NCBI GenBank assembly: GCA_027061425.1
Contig: JALSUN010000142.1
Location: forward strand, 1-24,149
Direction: 5' to 3'
DNA: 24,149 nucleotides
DNA from: Helicobacteraceae bacterium
GTDB lineage: Bacteria; Campylobacterota; Campylobacteria; Campylobacterales; Sulfurimonadaceae
The notes under the pieces are model-generated. The model searched no databases. It was not told the DNA's origin and worked only from the letters and a program-made list of their open reading frames with translations. Shown in pieces: positions 15,058 through 22,050 of the stretch (its first letter is position 1; the number at the start of each line of letters is the position of its first letter). The translations under genes were made by a program, and so were the position numbers.

Positions 15058-15396
15058 TTAGCCTTTGAAGCGGAAATTTTTAATTATAGAAATCTTTTTG
15101 TTCTTGTTCGGAACGAGCCAAAATTTTATCTTATTAATGGTTAAACCATCTGCATTTTCAACAGGTTTTTCACAGAAACAGTATTTTTGTGGATAATCTA
15201 TCCCTCCTGGAAACAGTTGGTTACAAGAGAGGATACGTGTTGTTGATTTGTAAAAAGCGATATGCAGAGGGTTTTCTTCAAACTGCCATTTGGCATACTC
15301 AGAACAGGTCGGATAATAGCGACAGCTTCCATAGCCCAAAAGTGTAAAAAACTTTTGATACAGCCATAAAAGTTTAAGAAGTGCTTTTCTAACCAT
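15058..15396 (-). CDS. yidD: membrane protein insertion efficiency factor YidD
   Basis: YidD is a small inner-membrane-associated protein that helps YidC insertion. The hallmark GSCRYYPTCSEYA is clear, followed by a segment ending in NQLFPGGIDYP that matches the family's C-P-x-x-x-GG-x-D-P. The ATG at 15394-15396 overlaps the rnpA stop by 8 bp and has AGGA 10 bp upstream. An upstream GTG at 15412-15414 is in frame but has no ribosome site. The C-terminus runs about 35 residues beyond the usual end, with a basic, hydrophobic tail (INKIKFWLVPNKNKKISIIK). That tail is longer than I expect for the family. Confidence 0.93.
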   Translation of the reverse strand: MVRKALLKLLWLYQKFFTLLGYGSCRYYPTCSEYAKWQFEENPLHIAFYKSTTRILSCNQLFPGGIDYPQKYCFCEKPVENADGLTINKIKFWLVPNKNKKISIIKNFRFKG

Positions 15397-15736
15397 CTGC
15401 AAGACATCCTGCACGTTTTAGAAGTTTGGTAAAGTCAATTTGAAGTTGCTCGTAAGTGGTCGAGGCCAAAGCCTCTTTTGCGACCAAAATGTAAGAACCA
15501 TCATTAAGATGGGGGCATTGCTCTGCGAAAATCGCACGTAAGCGCCGTTTAGAACGACTTCGAACTACTGCATTGCCTACTTTTTTGCTGGCGGTAAAGC
15601 CATAGGTTTTAACTCCCTTTACAGGGAGGTAGAAGAGGACTAGAGAGCGTGCATGTTGGCTCTTGCCTCTTCTATAGACGAATTGAAACTCGCCATTTTT
15701 TTTGAGAATCGTAAAACTGTTTACACAGTTAGAGAT
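15389..15736 (-). CDS. rnpA: ribonuclease P protein component, non-canonical start
   Basis: RnpA is the protein subunit of RNase P, which cuts the 5' leader from tRNAs. The frame reads about 110 residues with clear family features: FTILKKNGEFQFVYRRGKSQ, YGFTASKKVGNAVVRSRSKR (the basic RNR-type motif, here RSRSKRRLR) and SYILVAKEAL. It ends at TAG 15389-15391, overlapping yidD. The frame is open back to a TAG at 15740-15742, yet holds no ATG, GTG or TTG before the conserved part. Candidates are ATC (15734-15736, 6 bp after AAAGG), GTA (15722-15724, the best fit to family length) or ATT (15707-15709). The coordinates use the ATC. The gene overlaps the rpmH end. A weak start would suit a protein needed in small amounts (inference). 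Confidence 0.85.
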   Translation of the reverse strand: MSNCVNSFTILKKNGEFQFVYRRGKSQHARSLVLFYLPVKGVKTYGFTASKKVGNAVVRSRSKRRLRAIFAEQCPHLNDGSYILVAKEALASTTYEQLQIDFTKLLKRAGCLADG

Positions 15737-15855
15737 TTTCTACCTTTAGCGCGACGACGGTTAAGTACGCGACGACCATTTTTTGTAGCCATACGAGCAC
15801 GGAAACCGTGAGTACGCTTACGTGGGGTACTGTGGGGTTGGTATGTTCTTTTCAT
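15721..15855 (-). CDS. rpmH: 50S ribosomal protein L34
   Basis: L34 is a 44-residue, very basic protein of the large ribosomal subunit. The sequence begins MKRTYQPHSTPRKRTHGFRA and continues through RMATKNGRRVLNRRRAKGRK to end in SLTV, which is unmistakable. The ATG at 15853-15855 has AAGGA upstream. A minus-strand TATGAT at 15889-15894 is the likely -10. It is the first gene of rpmH-rnpA-yidD-yidC-jag. Its last codons overlap the proposed start of rnpA. Confidence 0.98.
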   Translation of the reverse strand: MKRTYQPHSTPRKRTHGFRARMATKNGRRVLNRRRAKGRKSLTV

Positions 15856-15888
15856 AGAGTCATATCCTTAAATAATTTTTAGCTCGCA

Positions 15889-15894
15889 ATCATA
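15889..15894 (-). promoter_or_regulatory. -10 box of the rpmH operon
   Basis: TATGAT on the minus strand, 33 bp before the rpmH start, between rpmH and the small cysteine protein gene. No good -35 is seen. It probably drives all five genes to jag. Confidence 0.5.
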
Positions 15895-15946
15895 CGAAAG
15901 AGTTACTTAAAGTGTGGTTAAGGTTCAAGTTTTTTAAGAGAAATAA

Positions 15947-16093
15947 TTACTTTTGAATAAACTTACCACACCCTTTTTGGGCATTTCCACCAAACGTTTT
16001 AAAGTTTTGGTCTCCGTTTTGATACGCTGCATTACGCGCGCACAAATCTCTCTTTATACACTCTTTGTTGTTACATGCTTTGTCTACTTGCAT
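15947..16093 (-). CDS. 48-residue four-cysteine protein
   Basis: This small gene has a very strong ribosome site (AAAGGAGG, spacing 6). The product is soluble, with no signal peptide. It has four cysteines at 7, 12, 18 and 42 (spacing C-x4-C-x5-C-x23-C) and a Gly-rich end (FGGNAQKGCGKF). Four cysteines in so small a protein suggest a bound metal, zinc or an iron-sulfur cluster, or disulfides if exported by an unusual route; none is proved. It starts 32 bp after the stop of the tetrahaem cytochrome on the same strand and probably shares its transcript. I do not recognise the family. Confidence 0.8.
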   Translation of the reverse strand: MQVDKACNNKECIKRDLCARNAAYQNGDQNFKTFGGNAQKGCGKFIQK

Positions 16094-16125
16094 TGGTCCT
16101 CCTTTATATAATGGTCTATTTATCT

Positions 16126-16482
16126 CTACTGTAAGAGAAAGTCTCTCAAGGGTTCACCCACCTTTGACTGGTCATGTGAATTGGTAATATCCAAAAGATC
16201 TTCTTTCATCTGTGTGTGACAGTCTTTACATCCTTGGATCACTTCATGCTCTTTGACGCCGTTATTTATCTTTTCCATCGGATGACAGGCAAAACAGTCA
16301 TTACCACACTCCGCCATAGAGTTAGGGTCTGCACTATGACACTTTATACACGTCAACATAGGTTTATGGCGTGTGTCCGTTAAGATGTTCTTCTCTAAAG
16401 CGGGGTGACAGGTCAAGCAGTCCCCTGTACAGGCTAAAAGAGTAACACTAAAGGTTATTAATAAAAAGAGTAGTTTTTTCAT
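16126..16482 (-). CDS. tetrahaem c-type cytochrome, probable lipoprotein
   Basis: This 118-residue protein has four CxxCH motifs: CLTCH (22-26), CIKCH (45-49), CFACH (63-67) and CKDCH (85-89). Extra histidines (39, 79 and about 103) could be the second axial ligands, which suggests bis-His haems as in small tetrahaem electron shuttles. The signal ends in LLAC (Cys18), a usable lipobox, so it may be lipid-anchored. The alternative is a soluble protein cut nearby. The donor and acceptor are unknown; the family fits periplasmic electron transfer in anaerobic or sulfur-based respiration. A TATAAT on the minus strand at 16492-16497 is so close to the ATG that the 5' leader would be only a few bases. 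The cysteine protein follows it. Confidence 0.9.
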   Translation of the reverse strand: MKKLLFLLITFSVTLLACTGDCLTCHPALEKNILTDTRHKPMLTCIKCHSADPNSMAECGNDCFACHPMEKINNGVKEHEVIQGCKDCHTQMKEDLLDITNSHDQSKVGEPLRDFLLQ

Positions 16483-16491
16483 AGTGCATAT

Positions 16492-16497
16492 TATACT
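16492..16497 (-). promoter_or_regulatory. -10 box of the tetrahaem cytochrome gene
   Basis: TATAAT on the minus strand, 9 bp upstream of the ATG. If used, the mRNA would be nearly leaderless. A second possible start region lies farther up, near the 14-bp motif at 16521-16534 shared with the other cytochrome promoter. Confidence 0.4.
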
Positions 16498-16638
16498 TCA
16501 TTGAAGGGCAATATTTATTAAATTCTGTAAAATCTGAGCTTCAGATGTTATCACTGTATCTCAAGTTTAAATTATTGTAATATTTTTAAACATTTATAGT
16601 TTCTTAATATCTCTAAGTTTAGTTATATAAGTTTTATG

Positions 16639-16668
16639 TATAATTGCAAAAATTTTATATAACAGAGG
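16639..16668 (+). promoter_or_regulatory. promoter and RBS of the 70-residue exported protein gene
   Basis: TATAAT at 16639-16644 and AGAGG at 16664-16668, 6 bp before the ATG at 16675. The region between this gene and the tetrahaem cytochrome (16483-16674) is a divergent promoter region and very AT-rich. Confidence 0.55.
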
Positions 16669-16674
16669 TTATTA

Positions 16675-16887
16675 ATGCGTGTTTTCACACTTTTTACTAC
16701 AACAATCTTACTTGCAGTTTCTACTTTTGCTTCAGAAGAGCTCTCTCCTTCTGTAAAATACACCTGTGCCAAAAACAGCTCATACATTGATGCTTTAGAA
16801 AAAAGACGCTCAACAGCTATCAATGACAGAGACCAACGCGAACAAGTGCGTGCTTATCAACAAATGAAACAAGCAGCACAAAAATAA
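16675..16887 (+). CDS. small exported protein of unknown function
   Basis: This is a 70-residue product with a signal peptide (1-19 or 1-20, cut near TFA-S). The mature part of about 50 residues is helical and highly charged, has a single Cys31, and is rich in Gln, Arg and Lys near the end (DQREQVRAYQQMKQAAQK). It resembles the small DUF1090-type periplasmic proteins in having one early cysteine and an Arg/Glu-rich helix, but that is only an impression. It has its own promoter and ribosome site and ends at a hairpin facing clpB. The role is unknown. Confidence 0.75.
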   Translation: MRVFTLFTTTILLAVSTFASEELSPSVKYTCAKNSSYIDALEKRRSTAINDRDQREQVRAYQQMKQAAQK

Positions 16888-16893
16888 TATCTT

Positions 16894-16920
16894 TTGTACT
16901 TAGCCATGAGTTAAGTACAA
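16894..16920. terminator. hairpin between the small exported gene and clpB
   Basis: TTGTACTTA (16894-16902) and TAAGTACAA (16912-16920) form a 9-bp stem with a 9-nt loop between two convergent genes. The minus-strand side is followed by an A/T-rich tract with T-runs, so it could end clpB transcripts as well. Confidence 0.5.
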
Positions 16921-16930
16921 CTCCTCCCCA

Positions 16931-19507
16931 TTAATTCACTTTAACCTTTATCTCATCACCTTCCACATCAAAAACAACACGACTGCCTTCAGAGACTTCG
17001 CCACCTAATATAAGATCAGCTAAACGGTCTTCTACGATTTCGTAAAGTGCTCTTTTCAGTGGTCTTGCTCCATAAACTGGGTCGAAACCAACCTTAGCGA
17101 CATAGCTTTTTGCCTTGTCAGTCAACTCTAGAGTGATATCGCGTTCTATCACCTTCTGCACAATCTCTTCAAAGAAGATAGAGACGATACCCTCTATCTC
17201 ATCTTCTCCTAGTGGATTAAAGATAACAATATCATCGAGGCGGTTCAAAAACTCTGGTTTAAATCGGTTTTTGAGTTCTGCCATGACGACATTGTCAAGT
17301 TCAGGATCATTTTGCATACTCATGATCTTGTCACTCGCTATGTTGGAGGTCAAGATGATGATGGTGTTGGCAAAATCAACCGTCACCCCCTTGTTGTCTG
17401 TTAAGCGACCATCGTCTAACACCTGAAGAAGCATGTTAAAGACATCAGGGTGTGCTTTTTCGACCTCATCAAAGAGTAATACACTGTAAGGCTTACGGCG
17501 TACAGCCTCTGTCAACTGTCCACCCTCATCATAACCTACATACCCTGGAGGCGCACCTACAAGACGAGAAACCGCATGTTTCTCCATATACTCACTCATA
17601 TCAAAGCGTATAAGTGCCTCTTGAGAGTCAAACAAGAACTGTGCCAGTGTCTTGGCAGTCTGTGTCTTACCCACACCAGTTGGTCCAAGGAACATAAACG
17701 AACCGATAGGACGGTTTTTGTCAGAGAGACCGGCCTTGTTACGTTTGATCGCACGAGAGACCGCATAAGTTGCTTTCTCTTGGCCGATGACATCCTTGTC
17801 CAACTCATCTTTGATATGCAAGACCTTGTCTTTTTCACTCTGTAACATCTTGGTCACAGGGATCCCTGTCCATCTACTGATGATCCCAGCAATCGACTCT
17901 TCATCAACACTGTTTTTAAGCAGTACCCCCTCTTTTTGCATCTCTTTCCACTTCTCTTGTAACGCTGCCTCTTCTTCGTTAAGTTTAGGGATGTCACCGT
18001 ACTCTATAGCAGCAGCCTTCTCAAAGTCACCGCCATTTTTTGCCAACTCTGCCTCACGACGTTTCGCTTCAACATCATTTTTAATGTTGGCAATGCGCTC
18101 AAATACCTCTTTCTCTTGTTCGAACTGCGTCTCAAGTGTACGCTTTTTCTCTTCAGCGTCTGCAAGCTCTTTTTCTATCTCAATCAGACGTTTTTCATTA
18201 GAGGCACCATCATCCATTTTCAAGGCTTCGCGTTCCACTTGTAACTCTTGGACTTCACGTTTGACTGCTGCCAAGACATTAGGCTCTGACTCTATCTGCA
18301 TCTTGAGTTCAGCGGCAGCTTCATCAATAAGGTCTATCGCCTTATCTGGCAAGAAACGGTCTCCAATATAACGCTCAGAGAGTTTTGCCGCTGCTATAAG
18401 AGCAGAATCTGTAATCGTTACATTATGGTGCGCTTCTAAACGCTCTTTAATCCCTCTCAAAATCTGGAGAGACTGATTGATTGTTGGTTCTGCTACAGTA
18501 ACAGGCTGAAAACGTCTCTGCAAAGCAGTGTCTTTCTCAAAAAACTTTCGATACTCTTTAAGTGTTGTCGCACCAATAGTATGAAGTTCTCCACGCGCTA
18601 AGGCAGGTTTTAAGATGTTGGCAGCATCCATACCGCCCTCACCTGCACCCGCACCAACAATAGTATGGATCTCATCAATAAAAAGAATAACGTTACCACT
18701 CTTTTTCACCTCATCGATAACTGCTTTGAGTCGGTCTTCAAACTCACCCCGATACTTCGCACCCGCTATCAGTGCTGACATATCTAGTGCGACTAAACGT
18801 TTGTTTTGAAGACTTAAAGGGACTTCATTGTTGTAAATACGCTGTGCAAGACCTTCGGCCAAGGCCGTCTTACCAACACCTGGTTCACCTAGCAAGATAG
18901 GGTTGTTTTTGGTCTTTCTGATCAGGATCTGCATCATACGACTGATCTCTTCATCACGTCCAATGACAGGAGGCAATTTGCCCTCTGCTGCTTCTGCCGT
19001 TAAGTCTATACCATACTTGTCAAGACTCTCTAAGTTCTCATCAGCCGTTTGTGACTCTATTTTTTGACCGCCACGCATGGCTTCAAAGGTCTTTGTCAAC
19101 TCCATCATATCTACATACTTGGAGAGGATATCTTTAAATGGCTCTTCTTTAAGGTTGGCTAAGATAAAAGTGTCCACTGCTAAGAAGTTATCACCACTCT
19201 TTGTCATTTCTCCAACACCACGTTCTAATGCTTGAACAAGGTTTCTGGAGATTCTAATGTTCTCTTTAGAGACAGAAGATGACTTAGGTAACTTCTCTGC
19301 CAATGATTTGACATCTAACTCTATGGCTGTTTTATCAAGGTTCATCTTGTTAAAAGCTTGATTGAGCACAGAGTTAGAGTTGGTCAATAGTGCCCATAAA
19401 AAGTGTACAGGTTCTACTTCCATGTTTTTATTATGTAGTGCCAAAGAGAGTGCAGACTCTACTGCCTCAGTCATTTGGTGGGTTAGTTTTTCAAATATTG
19501 TATTCAT
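16931..19507 (-). CDS. clpB: ATP-dependent disaggregase ClpB
   Basis: ClpB is a hexameric AAA+ chaperone that pulls proteins out of aggregates together with DnaK. The 858-residue protein has the full layout. The N domain spans 1-145. NBD1 has Walker A GEPGVGKT at 207-214 and Walker B LFIDEIH near 280. The middle coiled-coil domain (about 400-520) is rich in Glu, Lys and Ala. NBD2 has GPTGVGKT near 607, followed by SEYMEKHAVSRLVGAPPGYVGY. The length is normal and the middle domain separates it from ClpA. The ATG has AAAGGA upstream. It is a single gene controlled by a heat-shock-type operator (see 19539-19578). Confidence 0.98.
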   Translation of the reverse strand: MNTIFEKLTHQMTEAVESALSLALHNKNMEVEPVHFLWALLTNSNSVLNQAFNKMNLDKTAIELDVKSLAEKLPKSSSVSKENIRISRNLVQALERGVGEMTKSGDNFLAVDTFILANLKEEPFKDILSKYVDMMELTKTFEAMRGGQKIESQTADENLESLDKYGIDLTAEAAEGKLPPVIGRDEEISRMMQILIRKTKNNPILLGEPGVGKTALAEGLAQRIYNNEVPLSLQNKRLVALDMSALIAGAKYRGEFEDRLKAVIDEVKKSGNVILFIDEIHTIVGAGAGEGGMDAANILKPALARGELHTIGATTLKEYRKFFEKDTALQRRFQPVTVAEPTINQSLQILRGIKERLEAHHNVTITDSALIAAAKLSERYIGDRFLPDKAIDLIDEAAAELKMQIESEPNVLAAVKREVQELQVEREALKMDDGASNEKRLIEIEKELADAEEKKRTLETQFEQEKEVFERIANIKNDVEAKRREAELAKNGGDFEKAAAIEYGDIPKLNEEEAALQEKWKEMQKEGVLLKNSVDEESIAGIISRWTGIPVTKMLQSEKDKVLHIKDELDKDVIGQEKATYAVSRAIKRNKAGLSDKNRPIGSFMFLGPTGVGKTQTAKTLAQFLFDSQEALIRFDMSEYMEKHAVSRLVGAPPGYVGYDEGGQLTEAVRRKPYSVLLFDEVEKAHPDVFNMLLQVLDDGRLTDNKGVTVDFANTIIILTSNIASDKIMSMQNDPELDNVVMAELKNRFKPEFLNRLDDIVIFNPLGEDEIEGIVSIFFEEIVQKVIERDITLELTDKAKSYVAKVGFDPVYGARPLKRALYEIVEDRLADLILGGEVSEGSRVVFDVEGDEIKVKVN

Positions 19508-19538
19508 AATCTATATCCTTTTGAATTTAATTTCCATA

Positions 19539-19578
19539 ATTATACCAACTTGAGTGTATCATTGTCAAGTAAACTTGA
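19539..19578 (-). promoter_or_regulatory. HAIR-like (HspR) operator at the clpB promoter
   Basis: CTTGAGT-N7-TGTCAAG at 19549-19569 matches the HspR-binding HAIR consensus (CTTGAGT-N7-ACTCAAG) in spacing and in most positions. A further CTTGA half-site at 19574-19578 forms TCAAGT-AA-ACTTGA with the right arm. On the minus strand the clpB -10 TATAAT lies at 19539-19544, so the operator covers the -35 region, as expected of a repressor site. HspR controls clpB in Campylobacter jejuni. hspR is not in this window. Confidence 0.65.
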
Positions 19579-19668
19579 TACAAAGTGACTAAAGTGTTCT
19601 TTTTGTACTAGAAATAGCCCAAATTATTTGAGTTCAATGTAAAAATAAAACATTAACCAACATTTAAC

Positions 19669-19674
19669 TATAAT
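19669..19674 (+). promoter_or_regulatory. -10 box of the ctpA-purS-purQ-plsC-crcB operon
   Basis: TATAAT 25 bp before the ctpA ATG. It is the only clear promoter before the tight run of plus-strand genes that extends to the right edge. Confidence 0.5.
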
Positions 19675-19699
19675 AGCGTCTTAAAAATCTCATACCAGA

Positions 19700-21040
19700 A
19701 TGGTCACAACAATGAAAAACAAAAAATTTATGTTTTTAGGCGCTATGAGTGCACTTGTAGCAGTTAGCCTTACTTTTAATAGCACTCTTTTTGCAAAAGA
19801 GAACAGTGCGCAGCAAGCATCAGACAAGCCAACTGTAGAGGCATCACGCCTACAGGCCCTGGCAAAGTTCACTAAAGTGTTAAGCATTGTAGAGAAGTAC
19901 AATGTGGACAACTTAACCATAGAAGAGTTGATGGACAAGGCCCTTAAAGGGATGATGACCAACCTCGATGCCCACTCAAACTACCTTGATGCTAAAAGTT
20001 TTGAAAGCCTTAAAGTACAGACCAACGGAGAGTTTGGTGGCCTCGGTATTACAGTGGGTATGAAAGATGGTGCCCTCACTGTTATCGCACCACTTGAAGG
20101 TACTCCTGCTGACAAAGCAGGTATGAAAGCAGGCGATATCATCTTGAAGATTAACGACAAGTCAACTCTTGGTATGAGTCTCGACGAGGCTGTTAGCATT
20201 ATGCGTGGTAAAAAAGGTGACCCTATCGATATTAGTATCGTTCGTAGTGGCGAGTCGAAACCTCTTGAGATTCATATTGTTCGTGATATCATTAAAATAG
20301 AGTCAGTTTATGCTAAAACTATTGGTGATGACATACTTTACATCCGTGTTACAAGTTTTGACAAAAAAGTTGTTGATGGCGTAACCAAAGCACTTAAAGA
20401 ACACCCTAAGCATAACAAAGGTGTCATCTTAGACCTTCGTAACAACCCAGGAGGGCTTTTAAACCAAGCCGTTGGATTGGTAGATATATTTGTGGATGAA
20501 GGTAAGATCGTTTCACAAAAGGGACGTGATTCTCGTGAAAATGAGACGTACAGTGCAAAAGCGTCAAACACTTTAACAAAGGCACCTCTTATTGTTCTTG
20601 TAAACGGTGGAAGTGCTTCAGCTTCAGAAATCGTCAGTGGTGCACTGCAAGACCATAAACGTGGTGTAGTCATAGGGACTAAAACCTTTGGTAAAGGCTC
20701 GGTACAGGTCATTTTGCCGATTACCGCTACAGATGCTATTAAACTCACAGTTGCACGCTACTACCTTCCAAGTGGACGTACGATCCAAGCAGTGGGTGTT
20801 ACTCCAGACATTAAAGTCCTTGCTGGTTCTGTAGACACTGTAGAGAACAAGTTTATGCTAAAAGAGGCGGACCTTAAAAAGCACCTAGAGAGTGAACTTG
20901 AAAAAGTAGATGGTAAGAAAAAAGAGCAAAAAGAAGATGAAGATGACAAGACCATCATCACCGACCAACAGTTGACTAAAGACATTCAACTTAAAGAGGC
21001 TACCGACATTATCAAAGCCCTTATCATAGTTAAAGGATAA
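19700..21040 (+). CDS. ctpA: C-terminal processing protease, S41 family
   Basis: This periplasmic serine protease of the Ctp/Prc family trims or degrades exported proteins. The 446-residue protein has an N-terminal membrane signal (about 8-32), a helical region, a PDZ domain (about 115-195) with GGLGITV as carboxylate loop, and the S41 catalytic core. By alignment with E. coli Prc the nucleophile is Ser307 in GGSASASE and the base Lys332 in FGKGSVQ, with Gln336 beside it. The C-terminus is Lys/Glu/Asp-rich (about 390-420). Two in-frame ATG codons (19700 and 19712) compete and neither has a strong ribosome site. After the TAA the same frame stays open for 24 more codons, which is odd. Confidence 0.95.
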   Translation: MVTTMKNKKFMFLGAMSALVAVSLTFNSTLFAKENSAQQASDKPTVEASRLQALAKFTKVLSIVEKYNVDNLTIEELMDKALKGMMTNLDAHSNYLDAKSFESLKVQTNGEFGGLGITVGMKDGALTVIAPLEGTPADKAGMKAGDIILKINDKSTLGMSLDEAVSIMRGKKGDPIDISIVRSGESKPLEIHIVRDIIKIESVYAKTIGDDILYIRVTSFDKKVVDGVTKALKEHPKHNKGVILDLRNNPGGLLNQAVGLVDIFVDEGKIVSQKGRDSRENETYSAKASNTLTKAPLIVLVNGGSASASEIVSGALQDHKRGVVIGTKTFGKGSVQVILPITATDAIKLTVARYYLPSGRTIQAVGVTPDIKVLAGSVDTVENKFMLKEADLKKHLESELEKVDGKKKEQKEDEDDKTIITDQQLTKDIQLKEATDIIKALIIVKG

Positions 21041-21138
21041 AGCGGCGTAAATAACAAGAACCATGACCCTAAGGGTTTGGTGGACGAAGGCTTGGGTACA
21101 AAAGTACTGAACTAAATTTTGAACAAAAAAGGAAAACA
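21041..21138 (+). other. 98-bp gap between ctpA and purS
   Basis: In C. jejuni, purC lies at this position as I recall; here it is absent. The gap holds ACCCTAAGGGT and GGGTACAAAAGTAC, two small potential hairpins, and an open stretch in the ctpA frame ending in TAA at 21113-21115. The ribosome site of purS (AAAAAGGAAA) ends it. Confidence 0.6.
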
Positions 21139-21381
21139 ATGACTGCAATTATCAACATCTCACTAAAAAATGGTGTACTAGACTCTCAAGGCAAGGCGGT
21201 GCATCATGCACTAGACTCTCTTCATTTTGAGAAGGTAGATGACGTTCGTATAGGACGCCAGATCGTTTTAAAACTCTCTGAAAACGATGAGACGAAAGCA
21301 CGTGAAGAAGTTACAAAAATGTGTGAAGACCTTCTCGCCAACACAGTTATAGAAGATTATGACATCGAGTTGGTAAAGTAA
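21139..21381 (+). CDS. purS: phosphoribosylformylglycinamidine synthase subunit PurS
   Basis: PurS is the small subunit of the three-part FGAM synthase (PurL, PurQ, PurS) and bridges the glutaminase PurQ to PurL in purine synthesis. The 80-residue protein has the family's two-stranded start (AIINISLKNGVLDSQGKAVHHAL) and the DDVRIGRQIVLKL motif, with a helix ending CEDLLANTVIEDYDIEL. A good ribosome site (AAAAAGGAAA) precedes the ATG. Its TAA overlaps the purQ ATG by one base, so the two are translationally coupled, which suits equal amounts of complex subunits. purL is not in the window. Confidence 0.96.
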   Translation: MTAIINISLKNGVLDSQGKAVHHALDSLHFEKVDDVRIGRQIVLKLSENDETKAREEVTKMCEDLLANTVIEDYDIELVK

Positions 21382-22049
21382 TGAAAGTAGGTATCGTTCA
21401 ATTCCCAGGTACCAACTGCGAGTACGACACACAGTACGCTTTTGAAAAGTTAGGCGCTGAGACCTCTATACTATGGCATGAAGATGCTACAGTGGCAGAA
21501 GACTTGGACCTTATCGTCATTGCAGGTGGTTTCTCTTATGGTGACTACTTACGTTCAGGCGCTATCGCTTCTAAGTCTCCGATTATGAAAGCTGTTAAAG
21601 CCCATGCACAAGCGGGTAAAAAAGTACTGGGTATCTGTAATGGTTTTCAAGTGTTAACAGAGACACACATGCTCCCCGGCGCACTCAAGCGTAACGAGCA
21701 CTTGCACTTCATCTCTAAACACCACAACCTCAAAGTTGCCAGTAACAGCAATAGCTTTTTAGAGAAATTTGACAACAGTGATGTGGTTAACATTCCTATC
21801 GCGCATCATGATGGTAACTACTTTATAGATGATGCTGGTCTTGAAGCGCTTTATACTAATGATCAAGTACTTCTTCAGTATTGTGACGCTCAAGGTAATA
21901 TCCAAAACCCTAATGGTTCTGTAGACAGCATCGCAGGTATCTGTAACAAAGAGAAAAATGTCTTTGGTCTTATGCCTCACCCAGAACGTGCTATGGAAGA
22001 GGTTCTTGGTTCTGCAGATGGGATCAAGATGCTTGAAGGACTAATGTAG
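21381..22049 (+). CDS. purQ: phosphoribosylformylglycinamidine synthase subunit PurQ
   Basis: PurQ is the glutaminase that releases ammonia from glutamine and channels it to PurL in purine synthesis. It is a class I amidotransferase of 222 residues. The nucleophile Cys86 lies in GICNGFQ, and the His200 and Glu202 pair in MPHPERAMEE. The FPGTNCEYD start and the AGGFSYGDYLRSG motif (48-60) are family signatures. The ATG shares a base with the purS stop (TAATG). The next gene starts within 2 bp of its TAG, so the operon continues. Confidence 0.98.
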   Translation: MKVGIVQFPGTNCEYDTQYAFEKLGAETSILWHEDATVAEDLDLIVIAGGFSYGDYLRSGAIASKSPIMKAVKAHAQAGKKVLGICNGFQVLTETHMLPGALKRNEHLHFISKHHNLKVASNSNSFLEKFDNSDVVNIPIAHHDGNYFIDDAGLEALYTNDQVLLQYCDAQGNIQNPNGSVDSIAGICNKEKNVFGLMPHPERAMEEVLGSADGIKMLEGLM

Positions 22050-22050
22050 T

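Noticed and set aside
15389..15736. rnpA as a pseudogene
   Set aside because: The reading frame is intact and all conserved residues remain; only the start codon is unusual.
15721..16093. Replication origin next to rpmH
   Set aside because: There is no dnaA and no cluster of DnaA boxes; rpmH is not beside the origin in most Campylobacterota that I recall.
17787..18371. Long Ser-rich plus-strand ORF
   Set aside because: Antisense shadow of clpB; low-complexity Ser/Ile composition is typical of the reverse of a Glu/Lys-rich coiled coil.
21064..21111. Trp-rich 15-residue leader peptide from the ATG at 21064
   Set aside because: There is no ribosome site and no attenuator-like alternative structure; purS is not a tryptophan gene.
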